Part shown: piece after piece, positions 6,848-14,347 of the stretch
Position numbering within the stretch: position 1 is the first letter of the stretch
How the letters are laid out: every line of letters starts with the position of its first letter
Source: Candidatus Poribacteria bacterium
Lineage (GTDB): Bacteria; Poribacteria; WGA-4E; WGA-3G
Length of the DNA stretch: 33,971 bases
NCBI GenBank assembly: GCA_003635195.1
Contig: PYIY01000123.1
Span: 1-33,971, forward strand
Reading direction: 5' to 3'
Translations under genes and position numbers: made by a program
The notes under the pieces: model-generated
Told to the model about the DNA's origin: nothing
What the model saw: only the letters and a program-made list of their open reading frames with translations
Database searches by the model: none

Positions 6848-7743
6848 AGATTGCGTACGCTTTTAGACGATGTACATCATACCCTTACAACGGTGGCGCG
6901 CTACCCACCGATGCCACAGATCGCCAACGATTTCTCGCACACGCCAAAAAGATTGGTTTCGACGGGATTGAACTTCCTGGGATGAATCTCTCTGACGCTG
7001 AAGCCAAAACATTCCGCGCAGAACTTGAAGATGCAGGTATGCCGTGTGTCGCAATTCGCGGCGGTGGTGGTGCCGCGAGGGATCCGCAAGTCGCTGCAGC
7101 CAACAAACAACGGATGATAGATGCCGTTCAGTTCGCGGCGAAGATGGGCGCGGGTGTCGTTAATTCGACAGTCACTACACCGCCCGACGATCCAGGTGGA
7201 AAAGGCACGTATCGTGGTGAATCCGTCTCGCAGGGCTCAAGCCGTCAAGCGAGTGATGAAGATTACGTGCGCACTGCAAGTGCCGTGAGTGAAGTTGCTG
7301 TTATTGCCGCGAATCTCGGCATCGAGATCTCCATAGAAATCCATCAAAATTCAATAGCAGACAACAGTTCGGCGACGCTACGTTTGTTAGAACTCATTGA
7401 CGCGCCGAATGTCGGGATAAATCCGGATTTAGGGAATATCTACTGGACTTACGACATTCCAGAGGAGACGTGTGAAGCCGCAATCGCCGCGGTTGCACCG
7501 CATGTCAATTATTGGCATTGCAAAAGCCTCTATCGTGTGCATATCCCGGACCTGGAAACGGCTATCTACGTTCAAGTCCCGCTGCCCGATGGGGAGATCG
7601 ACTATCGCTTCGCAATCGCCGCGGTGCTTGATGCTGGCTACGATGGCTACTTGGCGATTGAAGGGATCCGCGACGGTGACCAGTTCCATCAAGATGGACG
7701 GAGCGTGGCGTATGTGAAATCTGTTTTGGAGGATCTACAATAA
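6844..7743 (+). CDS. Sugar phosphate isomerase/epimerase-like TIM-barrel protein
   Basis: 299 residues of the AP-endonuclease-2/xylose-isomerase-like TIM-barrel superfamily. Visible strand-end motifs are GFDGIELPGMN near residue 40, ISIEIHQNS with a candidate metal-binding Glu, VGINPDLGNIYW, YWHCKS, and GYLAIEGIRDGD close to the C-terminus; Glu, Asp, His and Glu in these positions usually hold the divalent metal. The substrate cannot be read from sequence; such proteins act on sugars, inositols or sugar phosphates. A good ribosome site (AAGGAAGG) precedes the ATG, which overlaps the HD gene's stop by four bases, so both are one operon. Confidence 0.8.
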   Translation: MKIAYAFRRCTSYPYNGGALPTDATDRQRFLAHAKKIGFDGIELPGMNLSDAEAKTFRAELEDAGMPCVAIRGGGGAARDPQVAAANKQRMIDAVQFAAKMGAGVVNSTVTTPPDDPGGKGTYRGESVSQGSSRQASDEDYVRTASAVSEVAVIAANLGIEISIEIHQNSIADNSSATLRLLELIDAPNVGINPDLGNIYWTYDIPEETCEAAIAAVAPHVNYWHCKSLYRVHIPDLETAIYVQVPLPDGEIDYRFAIAAVLDAGYDGYLAIEGIRDGDQFHQDGRSVAYVKSVLEDLQ

Positions 7744-7967
7744 TTGCGCGTCTGAAGAAGTCAATGGTATGTTTCTGTAAGTTCCTGTGCCGTGACACAA
7801 CATTTTTAATCCCCTAAATCTCCCTTATCAGGGGGACTTTAAGAGAGGATACGTAAGTCCTATACATCAAAGACAGCAGCACTGCAACAACGGCGCAGTG
7901 CGGGTTATGCCGTGGGGAGTTCTACGTCTAAGCCCTATTGATCGAACCCGTTAGGGAATAGTAAAAA
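7744..7967. other. Spacer and leader upstream of selD
   Basis: No gene seen. The first half holds a dispersed repeat (7803-7855) that recurs inverted at 26153-26199. The second half holds two hairpins. GCACTGC (7879-7885) pairs with GCAGTGC (7895-7901), and ACGGC (7890-7894) could instead pair with GCCGT (7909-7913), so two folds exclude each other; CCCTA (7933-7937) pairs with TAGGG (7952-7956) just before the start codon. I tested the stretch for a tRNA and it does not fit one. Confidence 0.45.
7803..7855. repeat. Dispersed repeat, copy A (CCCCCT-GATA-AGGGGG type)
   Basis: Read on the minus strand this is ACGTA, seven extra bases, then TTAAAGTCCCCCTGATAAGG and a GGAGATTTAGGGGATT end. It matches 26153-26199 with a few substitutions and one 7-base indel. 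Similar C/G-block palindromes are widespread small repeats in other phyla, notably cyanobacteria. Confidence 0.55.
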
Positions 7968-9011
7968 ATGACACAACAGAAGATCCGCTTAACTGCGACA
8001 GTGAAATGCGCTGGGTGAGCATCGAAACTCGCTCCGGGTGAGCTTGCCCACATTTTAAATAACATTCCGAAATCTACCGACCCGAACCTCCTTGTCGGCA
8101 CCGAAACCTCTGATGATGCCGGAATTTACCGCATTTCTGATGACCTTGCACTCGTCAACACGGTGGACTATTTCACACCTATCGTAGACGATCCGTATAC
8201 ATTCGGTGCGATCGCCGCGACGAACTCACTGAGCGATGTCTACAGTATGGGGGGTGTCCCGAAAACGGCGTTGAATATCACCTGCTGGCCCAAGGCGGAC
8301 CTGCCTTTATCAATCCTTGGCGATATTGTCAGGGGCGGTACAGAAAAAGCCATTGAGGCAGGGGCTGCACTTGTCGGTGGACACACGGTCGATGCACCGG
8401 AACTCATGTATGGACTCTCCGTAACGGGTGTCGTGCATCCGGAGAAATTCGTCAAAAATTATGGGGCACGTCCAGGGGATGTCCTCATTTTGACCAAAAA
8501 TCTCGGTATCGGCATCCTTACCACAGGTTTGAAGTTTGATAAGATTAGCGATGCGGTACTGCCACAACTCGTTGAATCGATGACTCGGTTGAATGCCGCT
8601 GCATCAAAGGTAATGCTGAAGTATGGTGCGAGTGCTTGCACGGATGTCACAGGTTACGGTTTGTTAGGACACGCTTCGGAGATGGCGGCAGGCAATGGCG
8701 CCTGTCTTAAGATAGATAGCACTACGGTACCTCACTTTGACGATGCCCCGGCACTCGTCGCGCAGGATACCTATACACAAGCCTATCTTGCGAATATGTC
8801 GTTCCTTGCCGACAAAGTGACATTCCACACAGATAGCGAGGCAATGCATCACATCCTGATGGAGGCGGAGACATCCGGTGGCTTGCTGTTCTCACTTCCT
8901 GCCGAGAATGCTGATGCAGCGGTCTCGGAACTGCGTGCCGCGGATTGCCCAGAAGCCGCCGTTATTGGAGAAGTGGTAGCTGGGGATGCCGCGCATATTG
9001 AGGTATTTTAA
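7968..9011 (+). CDS. selD: Selenophosphate synthetase containing selenocysteine (UGA read-through)
   Basis: 347 residues if the in-frame TGA at 8016-8018 is read as selenocysteine. The frame from ATG 7968 gives an N-terminus ending KCAGUASKLAPGEL, then DPNLLVGTETSDDAGIY, DYFTPIVDDPYTFGAIAATN, SMGG, GGHTVDAPELMYGLSVTG, TDVTGYGLLGHASEM and ETSGGLLFSLP, all SelD hallmarks in order. By codon count the UGA is residue 17 and Lys is residue 20, the same numbers as catalytic Cys17 and Lys20 of E. coli SelD. The enzyme makes selenophosphate from selenide and ATP for Sec-tRNA and selenouridine synthesis. Standard calling would start at a GTG near 8163 and lose the active site. A GGGA-like ribosome site lies about 10 bases upstream of the ATG. 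Confidence 0.92.
8013..8049 (+). promoter_or_regulatory. Candidate bacterial SECIS element at the selD UGA
   Basis: Just downstream of the UGA, CTCGC (8028-8032) pairs with GTGAG (8038-8042) through one G-U pair, with a TCCGG loop; lower pairing is possible for AA/TT (8025-8026 with 8044-8045) and GGG/CCC (8013-8015 with 8047-8049). Size and distance fit bacterial SECIS hairpins, which lie within about 40 bases of the UGA and bind SelB. The fold is by eye. Confidence 0.55.
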
Positions 9012-9196
9012 TAGTTATAAGTTATAAGTTATAAGTTTTTAGTTAAGTGGGTTCCGAGGGTTTCATATTTCTTAGTAACTGTCGGTGCTTCAATTGGGGA
9101 ACTTCAGGGTTACAAACCCTTCCCACTGGTTACAAAGAGATAATAGGTAATCAGAAACCAGACTTATAACTTATAACTGAAAACTGAAAACTAATA
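9012..9196. repeat. Heptamer-word inverted element between selD and pyrE
   Basis: The left arm is three TTATAAG units; the right arm has ACTTATAACTTATAACTG followed by AAAACTG units. The middle carries GGGTT-ACA-AACCC. The right arm ends directly at the pyrE ATG, leaving no Shine-Dalgarno sequence. Confidence 0.7.
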
Positions 9197-9718
9197 ATGA
9201 CAAAAACAGAACTGGCAAAACAGATGCGTGAGGCTTCGTATCTCACAGGTGAATTCAAACTCCGCTCAGGAAATATCAGTAATTTCTATTGGGATAAATA
9301 CCGATTTGAGAGCAACCCCGCGCTGCTTACCGCGATTGCCGAAGAGATGGCGAAACTGCTCCCACGGAGTTGTGACGGGTTGGCAGGTTTGGAGTTAGGT
9401 GGCATTCCGCTTGCAACCGCGCTTTCACTGCAAACGGGAATTCCTTGCTTTTACGTCCGTAAGGAAGCGAAAACTTATGGCACCTGTAACCTTATAGAGG
9501 GTGGTGCCAAAGAGGGGAGCAGACTTGTCGTGATAGAAGATGTGATTACGACTGCAGGACAGGTCTGCACATCAATTGAACAGATTCGCGCAGCCGGGTA
9601 TATAGTGGAACATGTTGTAGCAGTCATTGATCGGGAGGCAGGCGGTGCCGCGAAAATTGATGAACTCGGATGTACATTCGCATCCGTTTTCACGCTCACG
9701 GAGTTAGAAGGAGAGTAG
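9197..9718 (+). CDS. pyrE: Orotate phosphoribosyltransferase
   Basis: 173 residues. It joins orotate to PRPP to give OMP in pyrimidine synthesis. The PRPP-binding signature VVIEDVITTAGQ is at 111-122 and the catalytic-loop motif FYVRKEAKTYGT is at about 85-96, preceded by GLELGGIPLATALS; FKLRSGNISNFYWD near the N-terminus is the orotate-side strand. It is slightly shorter than the usual 180-215 residues but complete. No other pyr genes are next to it. The start is preceded only by repeat sequence with no recognisable ribosome site. Confidence 0.93.
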   Translation: MTKTELAKQMREASYLTGEFKLRSGNISNFYWDKYRFESNPALLTAIAEEMAKLLPRSCDGLAGLELGGIPLATALSLQTGIPCFYVRKEAKTYGTCNLIEGGAKEGSRLVVIEDVITTAGQVCTSIEQIRAAGYIVEHVVAVIDREAGGAAKIDELGCTFASVFTLTELEGE

Positions 9719-9812
9719 CAGTCAGCCGTCAGCAGTCAGCCGTCAGCAAGACCCTCTGGTTCATCAGAGACCCCTTTACTGATGGCTGAAAGCCGACAGC
9801 CGATAGCCATTA
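9719..9812. repeat. Heptamer-word inverted element between pyrE and the ymdB-like gene
   Basis: The left arm is CAGTCAG CCGTCAG CAGTCAG CCGTCAG in 7-base phase; the centre hairpin is CTCTG-GTTCAT-CAGAG; the right arm is GATGGCTGAAAGCCGACAGCC and GATAGCC. It begins at the pyrE stop and ends three bases before the next ATG. Confidence 0.7.
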
Positions 9813-9815
9813 AAA

Positions 9816-10592
9816 ATGAAGATACTGTTTATCGGAGATATAGTCGGAAATCCGGGCAGAGCAGCAACAACGAAATTTCTGGAAGCGCATCGCGACAAGT
9901 ACGATTTTATTGTCGCTAACGGCGAGAACGCAGCGGGTGGGAAAGGGTTGACGTTTGAAATTGTTGATCAACTTCTGGCATCAGGTGTTTCCGCAATTAC
10001 AACTGGCAACCACGTCTGGGATAATAAAGATATTTTCAACTTTATAGATACAACACCGCAGCTGATACGTCCGGCGAACTATCCAACCGAGGTGACCGGG
10101 CGCGGCGTGACCATCGTCTCTTCTGATGATGGACAGACACAACTTGGTGTCATCAACCTTGCCGGACAACTTTTCATGAACCCATATACCAACCCATTTC
10201 ACGCCCTCAATACAATTTTACCTGAGATCCAAGCGGTGACACCTTATATCCTGCTCGACTTTCACGCCGAAGCGACCTCCGAGAAAATCGCAATGGGTTG
10301 GCACGCTGACGGTAGAGTCGGCGCGGTGATTGGGACACATACGCATGTGCCGACAGCAGATGCGCGTGTCCTCCCGCAAGGCACAGCTTATATGACTGAT
10401 GTTGGGATGACAGGCCCCTATGATTCGGTTATCGGCGTGCGAACGGATCGTGTGCTTGAACGGTTTCTGACGATGATGCCCGCGCGCTTCACTGTCGCTA
10501 AAGGGAATGTCAAGCTCTGCGGTGCTGAGATAGAACTTGACAATAAAACAGGAATGGCGGTAAGTATTGTGCCGCTGCAGGAGCAGTATTAA
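9816..10592 (+). CDS. YmdB-family metallophosphoesterase (2',3'-cyclic-nucleotide phosphodiesterase-like)
   Basis: 258 residues, the usual size for this family. Metal-binding and catalytic motifs are in order: MKILFIGDIVG (Asp8), VANGENAAGG (Glu38 and Asn39), TTGNHVWDN (Asn66, His67), DFHAEATSEK and GTHTHVPTAD. In Bacillus, YmdB hydrolyses 2',3'-cAMP-type cyclic nucleotides and affects biofilm formation and motility; in many genomes the gene lies near RNase Y (rny), which is not seen here. The start codon follows repeat DNA with no clear ribosome site. Confidence 0.88.
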   Translation: MKILFIGDIVGNPGRAATTKFLEAHRDKYDFIVANGENAAGGKGLTFEIVDQLLASGVSAITTGNHVWDNKDIFNFIDTTPQLIRPANYPTEVTGRGVTIVSSDDGQTQLGVINLAGQLFMNPYTNPFHALNTILPEIQAVTPYILLDFHAEATSEKIAMGWHADGRVGAVIGTHTHVPTADARVLPQGTAYMTDVGMTGPYDSVIGVRTDRVLERFLTMMPARFTVAKGNVKLCGAEIELDNKTGMAVSIVPLQEQY

Positions 10593-10709
10593 TTAGTTGC
10601 CAGTTATCAGTTACAAGAGGTTTTGGATAGTCCCAAAGTCTCTTTCTGGAAACTGACAACTGAAAGATTTTTTCGCAGAAAAAATCGTACTGACAACTGA
10701 TAACCAGTT
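10593..10709. repeat. Heptamer-word inverted element before xseA, with nested hairpin
   Basis: The left arm is TTGCCAG TTATCAG TTACAAG in 7-base phase and the core is AAGAG...CTCTT. The right arm is ACTGACAACTG, interrupted by a perfect hairpin GATTTTTTC-GCA-GAAAAAATC (10666-10686), then ACTGACAACTGATAACCAG. The arm runs into the xseA start codon. Confidence 0.7.
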
Positions 10710-11948
10710 ATGCAATTAGAATTTTCGATGCCAACAAGAACTGTCCACAGTGTCAGTGAAATAACAAATCTCTTGAAAAGGTTGATAGAGCAACATCCAC
10801 CCTTCAAAAATGTATGGGTGCAAGGACAGGTGTCGAATTACAGTCGCCCTGGTTCTGGACATATCTATTTCACACTCAAGGATGAGCAAAACCAAATTAA
10901 TTGTGTCATTTGGCGGAGCAGTGCAGATCGCCTCCGGTTTTTGCCAAAACACGGTGAAGAGATATTGGCACAAGGAACGATTGGCGTTTATGGTCCGCAA
11001 GGTAAATATCAGATTACGGTGAGTAGGGTAGAACCGCTTGGAATCGGTGCGCTGCAGAGAGCGTTTGAGGCGTTAAAACAGCGACTTGCGGACGAGGGAT
11101 TGTTCGATAATATTCACAAGAAGCCGTTGCCAAAATTCCCGCAGAGAATCGGTGTAATTACGTCGGCAACAGGGGCAGCGTTCCAAGACATCTGCGAGCA
11201 ATTGCGCAAACGGTATCCGTTAGCCGAAGTGTTGCTACATCCGTCTCTCGTCCAAGGTGATGGCGCAGCACAGGAGATTGCCGACGCGCTGCAAACGATG
11301 AATCAGCGAGACGATATTGATGTGCTAATTGTCGGACGCGGTGGCGGTTCGATTGAGGATCTCTGGGCATTTAACGAAGAAGGCGTTGCGCGTGCGATTT
11401 TCGCGTCTGTGATTCCGGTCGTGTCGGCGGTCGGTCACGAAACGGATTACACGATCTCGGACATGGTGGCGGATCACCGGGCACCGACCCCATCGGCGGC
11501 AATTGAGCATATTGTCCCGGATCAAGATGAACTTTTGGCACAATTAGACGGCCTTGATACGTGGCTGCGCACAACAATTCAGAATCAATTGAATGGCCAT
11601 GAAGCACGGATCCAAGAACTTGAAACGCGAATTGCCCCGGAACAACGTAAAGGCGAGATTTATCAACTTTACCAAACAGTAGATACCTTAGATGTGGCGT
11701 GTCGATCGGCTGTAGGACGGACCCTTGCTGATAGCGACAACAGACTTCACACACTTGTCCAACGGCTTGACGCATTGAGTCCGTTAGCCACGTTGAAACG
11801 CGGGTATAGTATCAGTCGGAAAGCAGATGGCGAGGTATTAACGGCATCTGAGCAGGTGTCCGTTGGCGATAGAATTAAGGTTCAATTGGCAAAAGGACAT
11901 CTCACTTGTCGTGTTGAAGAATTTCTGGATGAAGATCATCAAAAGTAA
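10710..11948 (+). CDS. xseA: Exodeoxyribonuclease VII large subunit
   Basis: 412 residues. With XseB it degrades single-stranded DNA to short oligonucleotides in repair. The N-terminal OB-fold is recognisable (VWVQGQVSNYSRPGSGHIYFTLKDE, then INCVIWRSSADRL), followed by the conserved core: IGVITSATGAAFQDI, VGRGGGSIEDLWAFNEE, VSAVGHETDYTISDMVADHR and RAPTPSAAIE, then coiled-coil segments and the terminal LKRGYSISRKADG. xseB follows after an 89-base repeat spacer. The start is uncertain: ATG 10710 lies at the end of a repeat arm without a ribosome site, and an internal ATG at 10728 is equally possible. Confidence 0.95.
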   Translation: MQLEFSMPTRTVHSVSEITNLLKRLIEQHPPFKNVWVQGQVSNYSRPGSGHIYFTLKDEQNQINCVIWRSSADRLRFLPKHGEEILAQGTIGVYGPQGKYQITVSRVEPLGIGALQRAFEALKQRLADEGLFDNIHKKPLPKFPQRIGVITSATGAAFQDICEQLRKRYPLAEVLLHPSLVQGDGAAQEIADALQTMNQRDDIDVLIVGRGGGSIEDLWAFNEEGVARAIFASVIPVVSAVGHETDYTISDMVADHRAPTPSAAIEHIVPDQDELLAQLDGLDTWLRTTIQNQLNGHEARIQELETRIAPEQRKGEIYQLYQTVDTLDVACRSAVGRTLADSDNRLHTLVQRLDALSPLATLKRGYSISRKADGEVLTASEQVSVGDRIKVQLAKGHLTCRVEEFLDEDHQK

Positions 11949-12021
11949 GAAACTGCTGACTCCTAATTACGAATTGCCGACTGCTGACGGAAACTGACAA
12001 CCGATAACTGTCAACTATTTT
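11949..12021. repeat. Heptamer-word repeat between xseA and xseB
   Basis: ACTGCTGACTCC, then CCGACTGCTGACGG, then AACTGAC AACCGAT AACTGTC in 7-base phase. It is shorter than the other copies and has no clear AAGAGG core. Unlike its neighbours it leaves a normal ribosome site (TATGGAGAC) before xseB. Confidence 0.55.
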
Positions 12022-12037
12022 CTTATGGAGACAACAC

Positions 12038-12226
12038 ATGACTTTTGAAGAAAAACTCGCAAAACTGACCGAGATCGTTGATAAGCTTGAAGCGGGCAAC
12101 GAACTGCCGCTTGAGGATTCTCTCAAACTCTTTGAGGAGGGTGTCGGCTTGGTCTCATCGTGTCGCGAGATGCTCGAAAACGCAGAACAACGGGTAGAAA
12201 ACGTTCTTAAAACTGATAACGCATAA
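12038..12226 (+). CDS. xseB: Exodeoxyribonuclease VII small subunit
   Basis: 62 residues, helical and acidic. MTFEEKLAKLTEIVDKLEAGNELPLEDSLKLFEEG matches the XseB consensus (FE..L..LE.IV..LE.G...LE.SL.LFEEG) in every key position, followed by a C-terminal helix (SSCREMLENAEQRVENVL). It binds the XseA coiled coils. A good GGAG ribosome site precedes the ATG. Confidence 0.95.
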   Translation: MTFEEKLAKLTEIVDKLEAGNELPLEDSLKLFEEGVGLVSSCREMLENAEQRVENVLKTDNA

Positions 12227-12320
12227 ATAGTTAATAGTTATTGGTTATAAGTTGTTGGTTAAGAGGAGAGCCGTTCCTTTTGAAGTCAATCTCTTAAGCT
12301 TATAACTTATAACTTATAAC
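12227..12320. repeat. Heptamer-word inverted element between xseB and dxs
   Basis: The left arm reads AGTTAAT AGTTATT GGTTATA AGTTGTT GGTTAAG in strict 7-base phase. The core is TTAAGAG...CTCTTAA with a 25-base loop. The right arm is three ACTTATA units. Confidence 0.75.
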
Positions 12321-12338
12321 GCCATAGGATTAAAAAAC

Positions 12339-14195
12339 ATGTTCTTAGAAAAAATTAATAGCCCAGCGGACCTAAAAAAACTTGATATTAACGAACTTGA
12401 AATACTGGCTGAGGAGATGCGCGCCTATCTACTCACGGTTTTATCCGAGCATCCGGGACATTTCGCACCGAACTTCGGGACGGTTGAATTGGCGATAGCA
12501 TTGCATAAGGTATTTGACACACCGCGCGATAAAGTCATCTGGGACATTGGACATCAAGCGTACCCCCATAAACTGCTGACCGGCAGAAGAGATGCGTTTC
12601 CAACGCTCAGACAGAGTGGGGGTATCAGCGGGTTTCTCAGTAGAGCCGAAAGTGAATATGACGTTTTTGGCGCCGGGCATTCGAGTACCTCTATCGCTGC
12701 GGCGTTAGGCATCGCCACTGCGCGAGACTTGGTTAATGAGACTTACAAGGTCGTCTCTATCATCGGGGATGGTGGTTTAACAGGCGGTATGGCGTTTGAA
12801 GCGTTGAACGCTGCCGGTGACTTCAGGAACGACATGGTCGTTATCCTCAATGATAACAATATGTCTATCTCCGCGACTGTCGGCGCGTTTTCAAAACACT
12901 TTCACAAACTCACGAGTTCATCGCAGTACAACTTGCTCCGCTCTGGCGTTAAAGAGTTGATGAACTTAATGCCGGTAGATGCAAAGCAGATTGCGCGTAA
13001 AATTGAGGCTTCATTGAAACCAGGGACGCTATTTGAAGAATTCGGGTTCCGGTACTTTGGGCCACTGGATGGAAACGATTTAGAAGCACTCATTCCAGTG
13101 TTGACAGGCATCCGTAGTTTGTCCGGTCCTATTCTGCTCCATGTCGTAACCGAAAAGGGGCGCGGCTACGCGCCAGCAGAAGAAGATCCGGTCGGGTTCT
13201 ATAGCGTCAGCGGGCCCTTCAACCTGAAGACAGGGAAAACGATTAAACCCAAACCGACGATCCCGTCCTACACGGAAGTGTTCAGTCGCACGCTGATTGA
13301 ATTAGCGAAACGTGACGCACGGGTTGTCGGCGTGACGGCAGCGATGCCGGGCGGAACGGGACTTGATAAATTTGCAAGCGCGTATCCGAGCCGGTGTTTT
13401 GATATCGGATTGGCGGAGCAGTGCGCTGTTACATTCGCAGCCGGACTCGCAGCACAAGGGATGCGTCCTGTCGCTGCGATCTATTCTACTTTCCTCCAGC
13501 GGAGTTATGATCAGGTCTTACACGATGTCTGTATCCAAAATCTACCGGTTATCTTCGCGTTGGATAGGAGTGGACTTGTCGGCGCGGACGGGCCAACACA
13601 TCACGGTGTTTTCGATTTCGCATACTTGCGTTCTATTCCCAACATGGTCGTGATGGCACCGAAAGATGAGAACGAGTTACAATCTATGGTGAAGACCGCG
13701 CTTGCCTATGAAGGCGGTCCCATTGCATTCCGCTATCCGCGAGGCACAGGAATCGGTGTAAAAATCGCAGCGGAACCAACAGTGCTGCCTATCGGTGAAA
13801 GTGAGATCGTCAGAGAGGGGGACGATGTACTTGTCATCGCTATTGGTAACCGGGTGTATCCTGCACTTGAAGCCGCGCAAACGTTGGAGGACCGAATTGG
13901 AATTTCAACGACCGTTGTCAACGCGAGATTTGTAAAACCGTTAGATACTGCAACAATTCTGCCGCTTGCTAAACACATAGGTAAGGTAATTACTGTTGAA
14001 GATGGTGTGATAATGGGCGGTTTCGGCAGTGCGGTTTTGGAGGCACTCGCCGCAGCGGGAATTACAAATGTGCAAGTTACAAATCTCGGTATTCCCGACG
14101 AATTTATTGAGCACGGCGATGTCAAGCACCTTCACGCGCTGTACCAGTGTGACGCTGACGCTGTTGTTCGCGCTGCACAGGCAATGTTAGGATGA
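12339..14195 (+). CDS. dxs: 1-deoxy-D-xylulose-5-phosphate synthase
   Basis: 618 residues, full length. It condenses pyruvate and glyceraldehyde 3-phosphate to DXP, the first step of the MEP isoprenoid pathway. The thiamine-diphosphate site shows as IWDIGHQAYPHKLLTGR (His72), GAGHSSTSIAAALG, and GDGGLTGG...NDNNMSIS (143-178); the transketolase pyrimidine domain has DIGLAEQCAVTFAAGLA with the catalytic Glu, YSTFLQRSYDQVLHDVCIQNLPV and DRSGLVGADGPTHHG; the C-terminal domain ends in EDGVIMGGFGSAVLEAL and LGIPDEFIEHG. AGGATTAAAAAAC before the ATG offers a weak ribosome site. tlyA often follows dxs in bacteria, as here. Confidence 0.97.
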   Translation: MFLEKINSPADLKKLDINELEILAEEMRAYLLTVLSEHPGHFAPNFGTVELAIALHKVFDTPRDKVIWDIGHQAYPHKLLTGRRDAFPTLRQSGGISGFLSRAESEYDVFGAGHSSTSIAAALGIATARDLVNETYKVVSIIGDGGLTGGMAFEALNAAGDFRNDMVVILNDNNMSISATVGAFSKHFHKLTSSSQYNLLRSGVKELMNLMPVDAKQIARKIEASLKPGTLFEEFGFRYFGPLDGNDLEALIPVLTGIRSLSGPILLHVVTEKGRGYAPAEEDPVGFYSVSGPFNLKTGKTIKPKPTIPSYTEVFSRTLIELAKRDARVVGVTAAMPGGTGLDKFASAYPSRCFDIGLAEQCAVTFAAGLAAQGMRPVAAIYSTFLQRSYDQVLHDVCIQNLPVIFALDRSGLVGADGPTHHGVFDFAYLRSIPNMVVMAPKDENELQSMVKTALAYEGGPIAFRYPRGTGIGVKIAAEPTVLPIGESEIVREGDDVLVIAIGNRVYPALEAAQTLEDRIGISTTVVNARFVKPLDTATILPLAKHIGKVITVEDGVIMGGFGSAVLEALAAAGITNVQVTNLGIPDEFIEHGDVKHLHALYQCDADAVVRAAQAMLG

Positions 14196-14345
14196 AGAAG
14201 TCGGTTATAGGTTATAAGCCTGGGTTGTGCCTTATCAACAATTTCTTGTAGCAGCCACAACCGAATTGGGGATAGGTATCCACAAGAAGGCGTTGGCCCA
14301 GCATAAACTAAAAACTTATAACTTATAACCAACAACTTATAACTA
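14196..14345. repeat. Heptamer-word inverted element between dxs and tlyA
   Basis: The left arm is GGTTATA GGTTATA AGC; the right arm is AACTTAT AACTTAT AACCAAC AACTTAT AACTATT, ending at the tlyA ATG. The long centre contains CTGGG...CCCAG and, inside that, GGTTGTG...CACAACC as nested inverted pairs. Confidence 0.7.
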
Positions 14346-14347
14346 TT

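Noticed and set aside
7879..7960. A tRNA (possibly tRNA-Sec) upstream of selD
   Set aside because: A GATCGAACCCG stretch hints at a T-arm on the minus strand, but no acceptor, D-arm or anticodon stem could be fitted around it.
8016..8018. The TGA as a nonsense mutation making selD a pseudogene
   Set aside because: It falls exactly at the position known to be Cys or Sec in SelD, has a hairpin just downstream, and the rest of the gene is intact.
8163..9011. selD starting at the GTG near 8163
   Set aside because: It would omit the DPNLLVG strand and the catalytic residue; the upstream frame is SelD-like right across the TGA at 8016-8018, and the TGA falls on residue 17.
9012..9196. The word repeats as a CRISPR array
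   Set aside because: Units are 7 bases, directly adjacent and without unique spacers; arms are inverted, and no cas genes are present.
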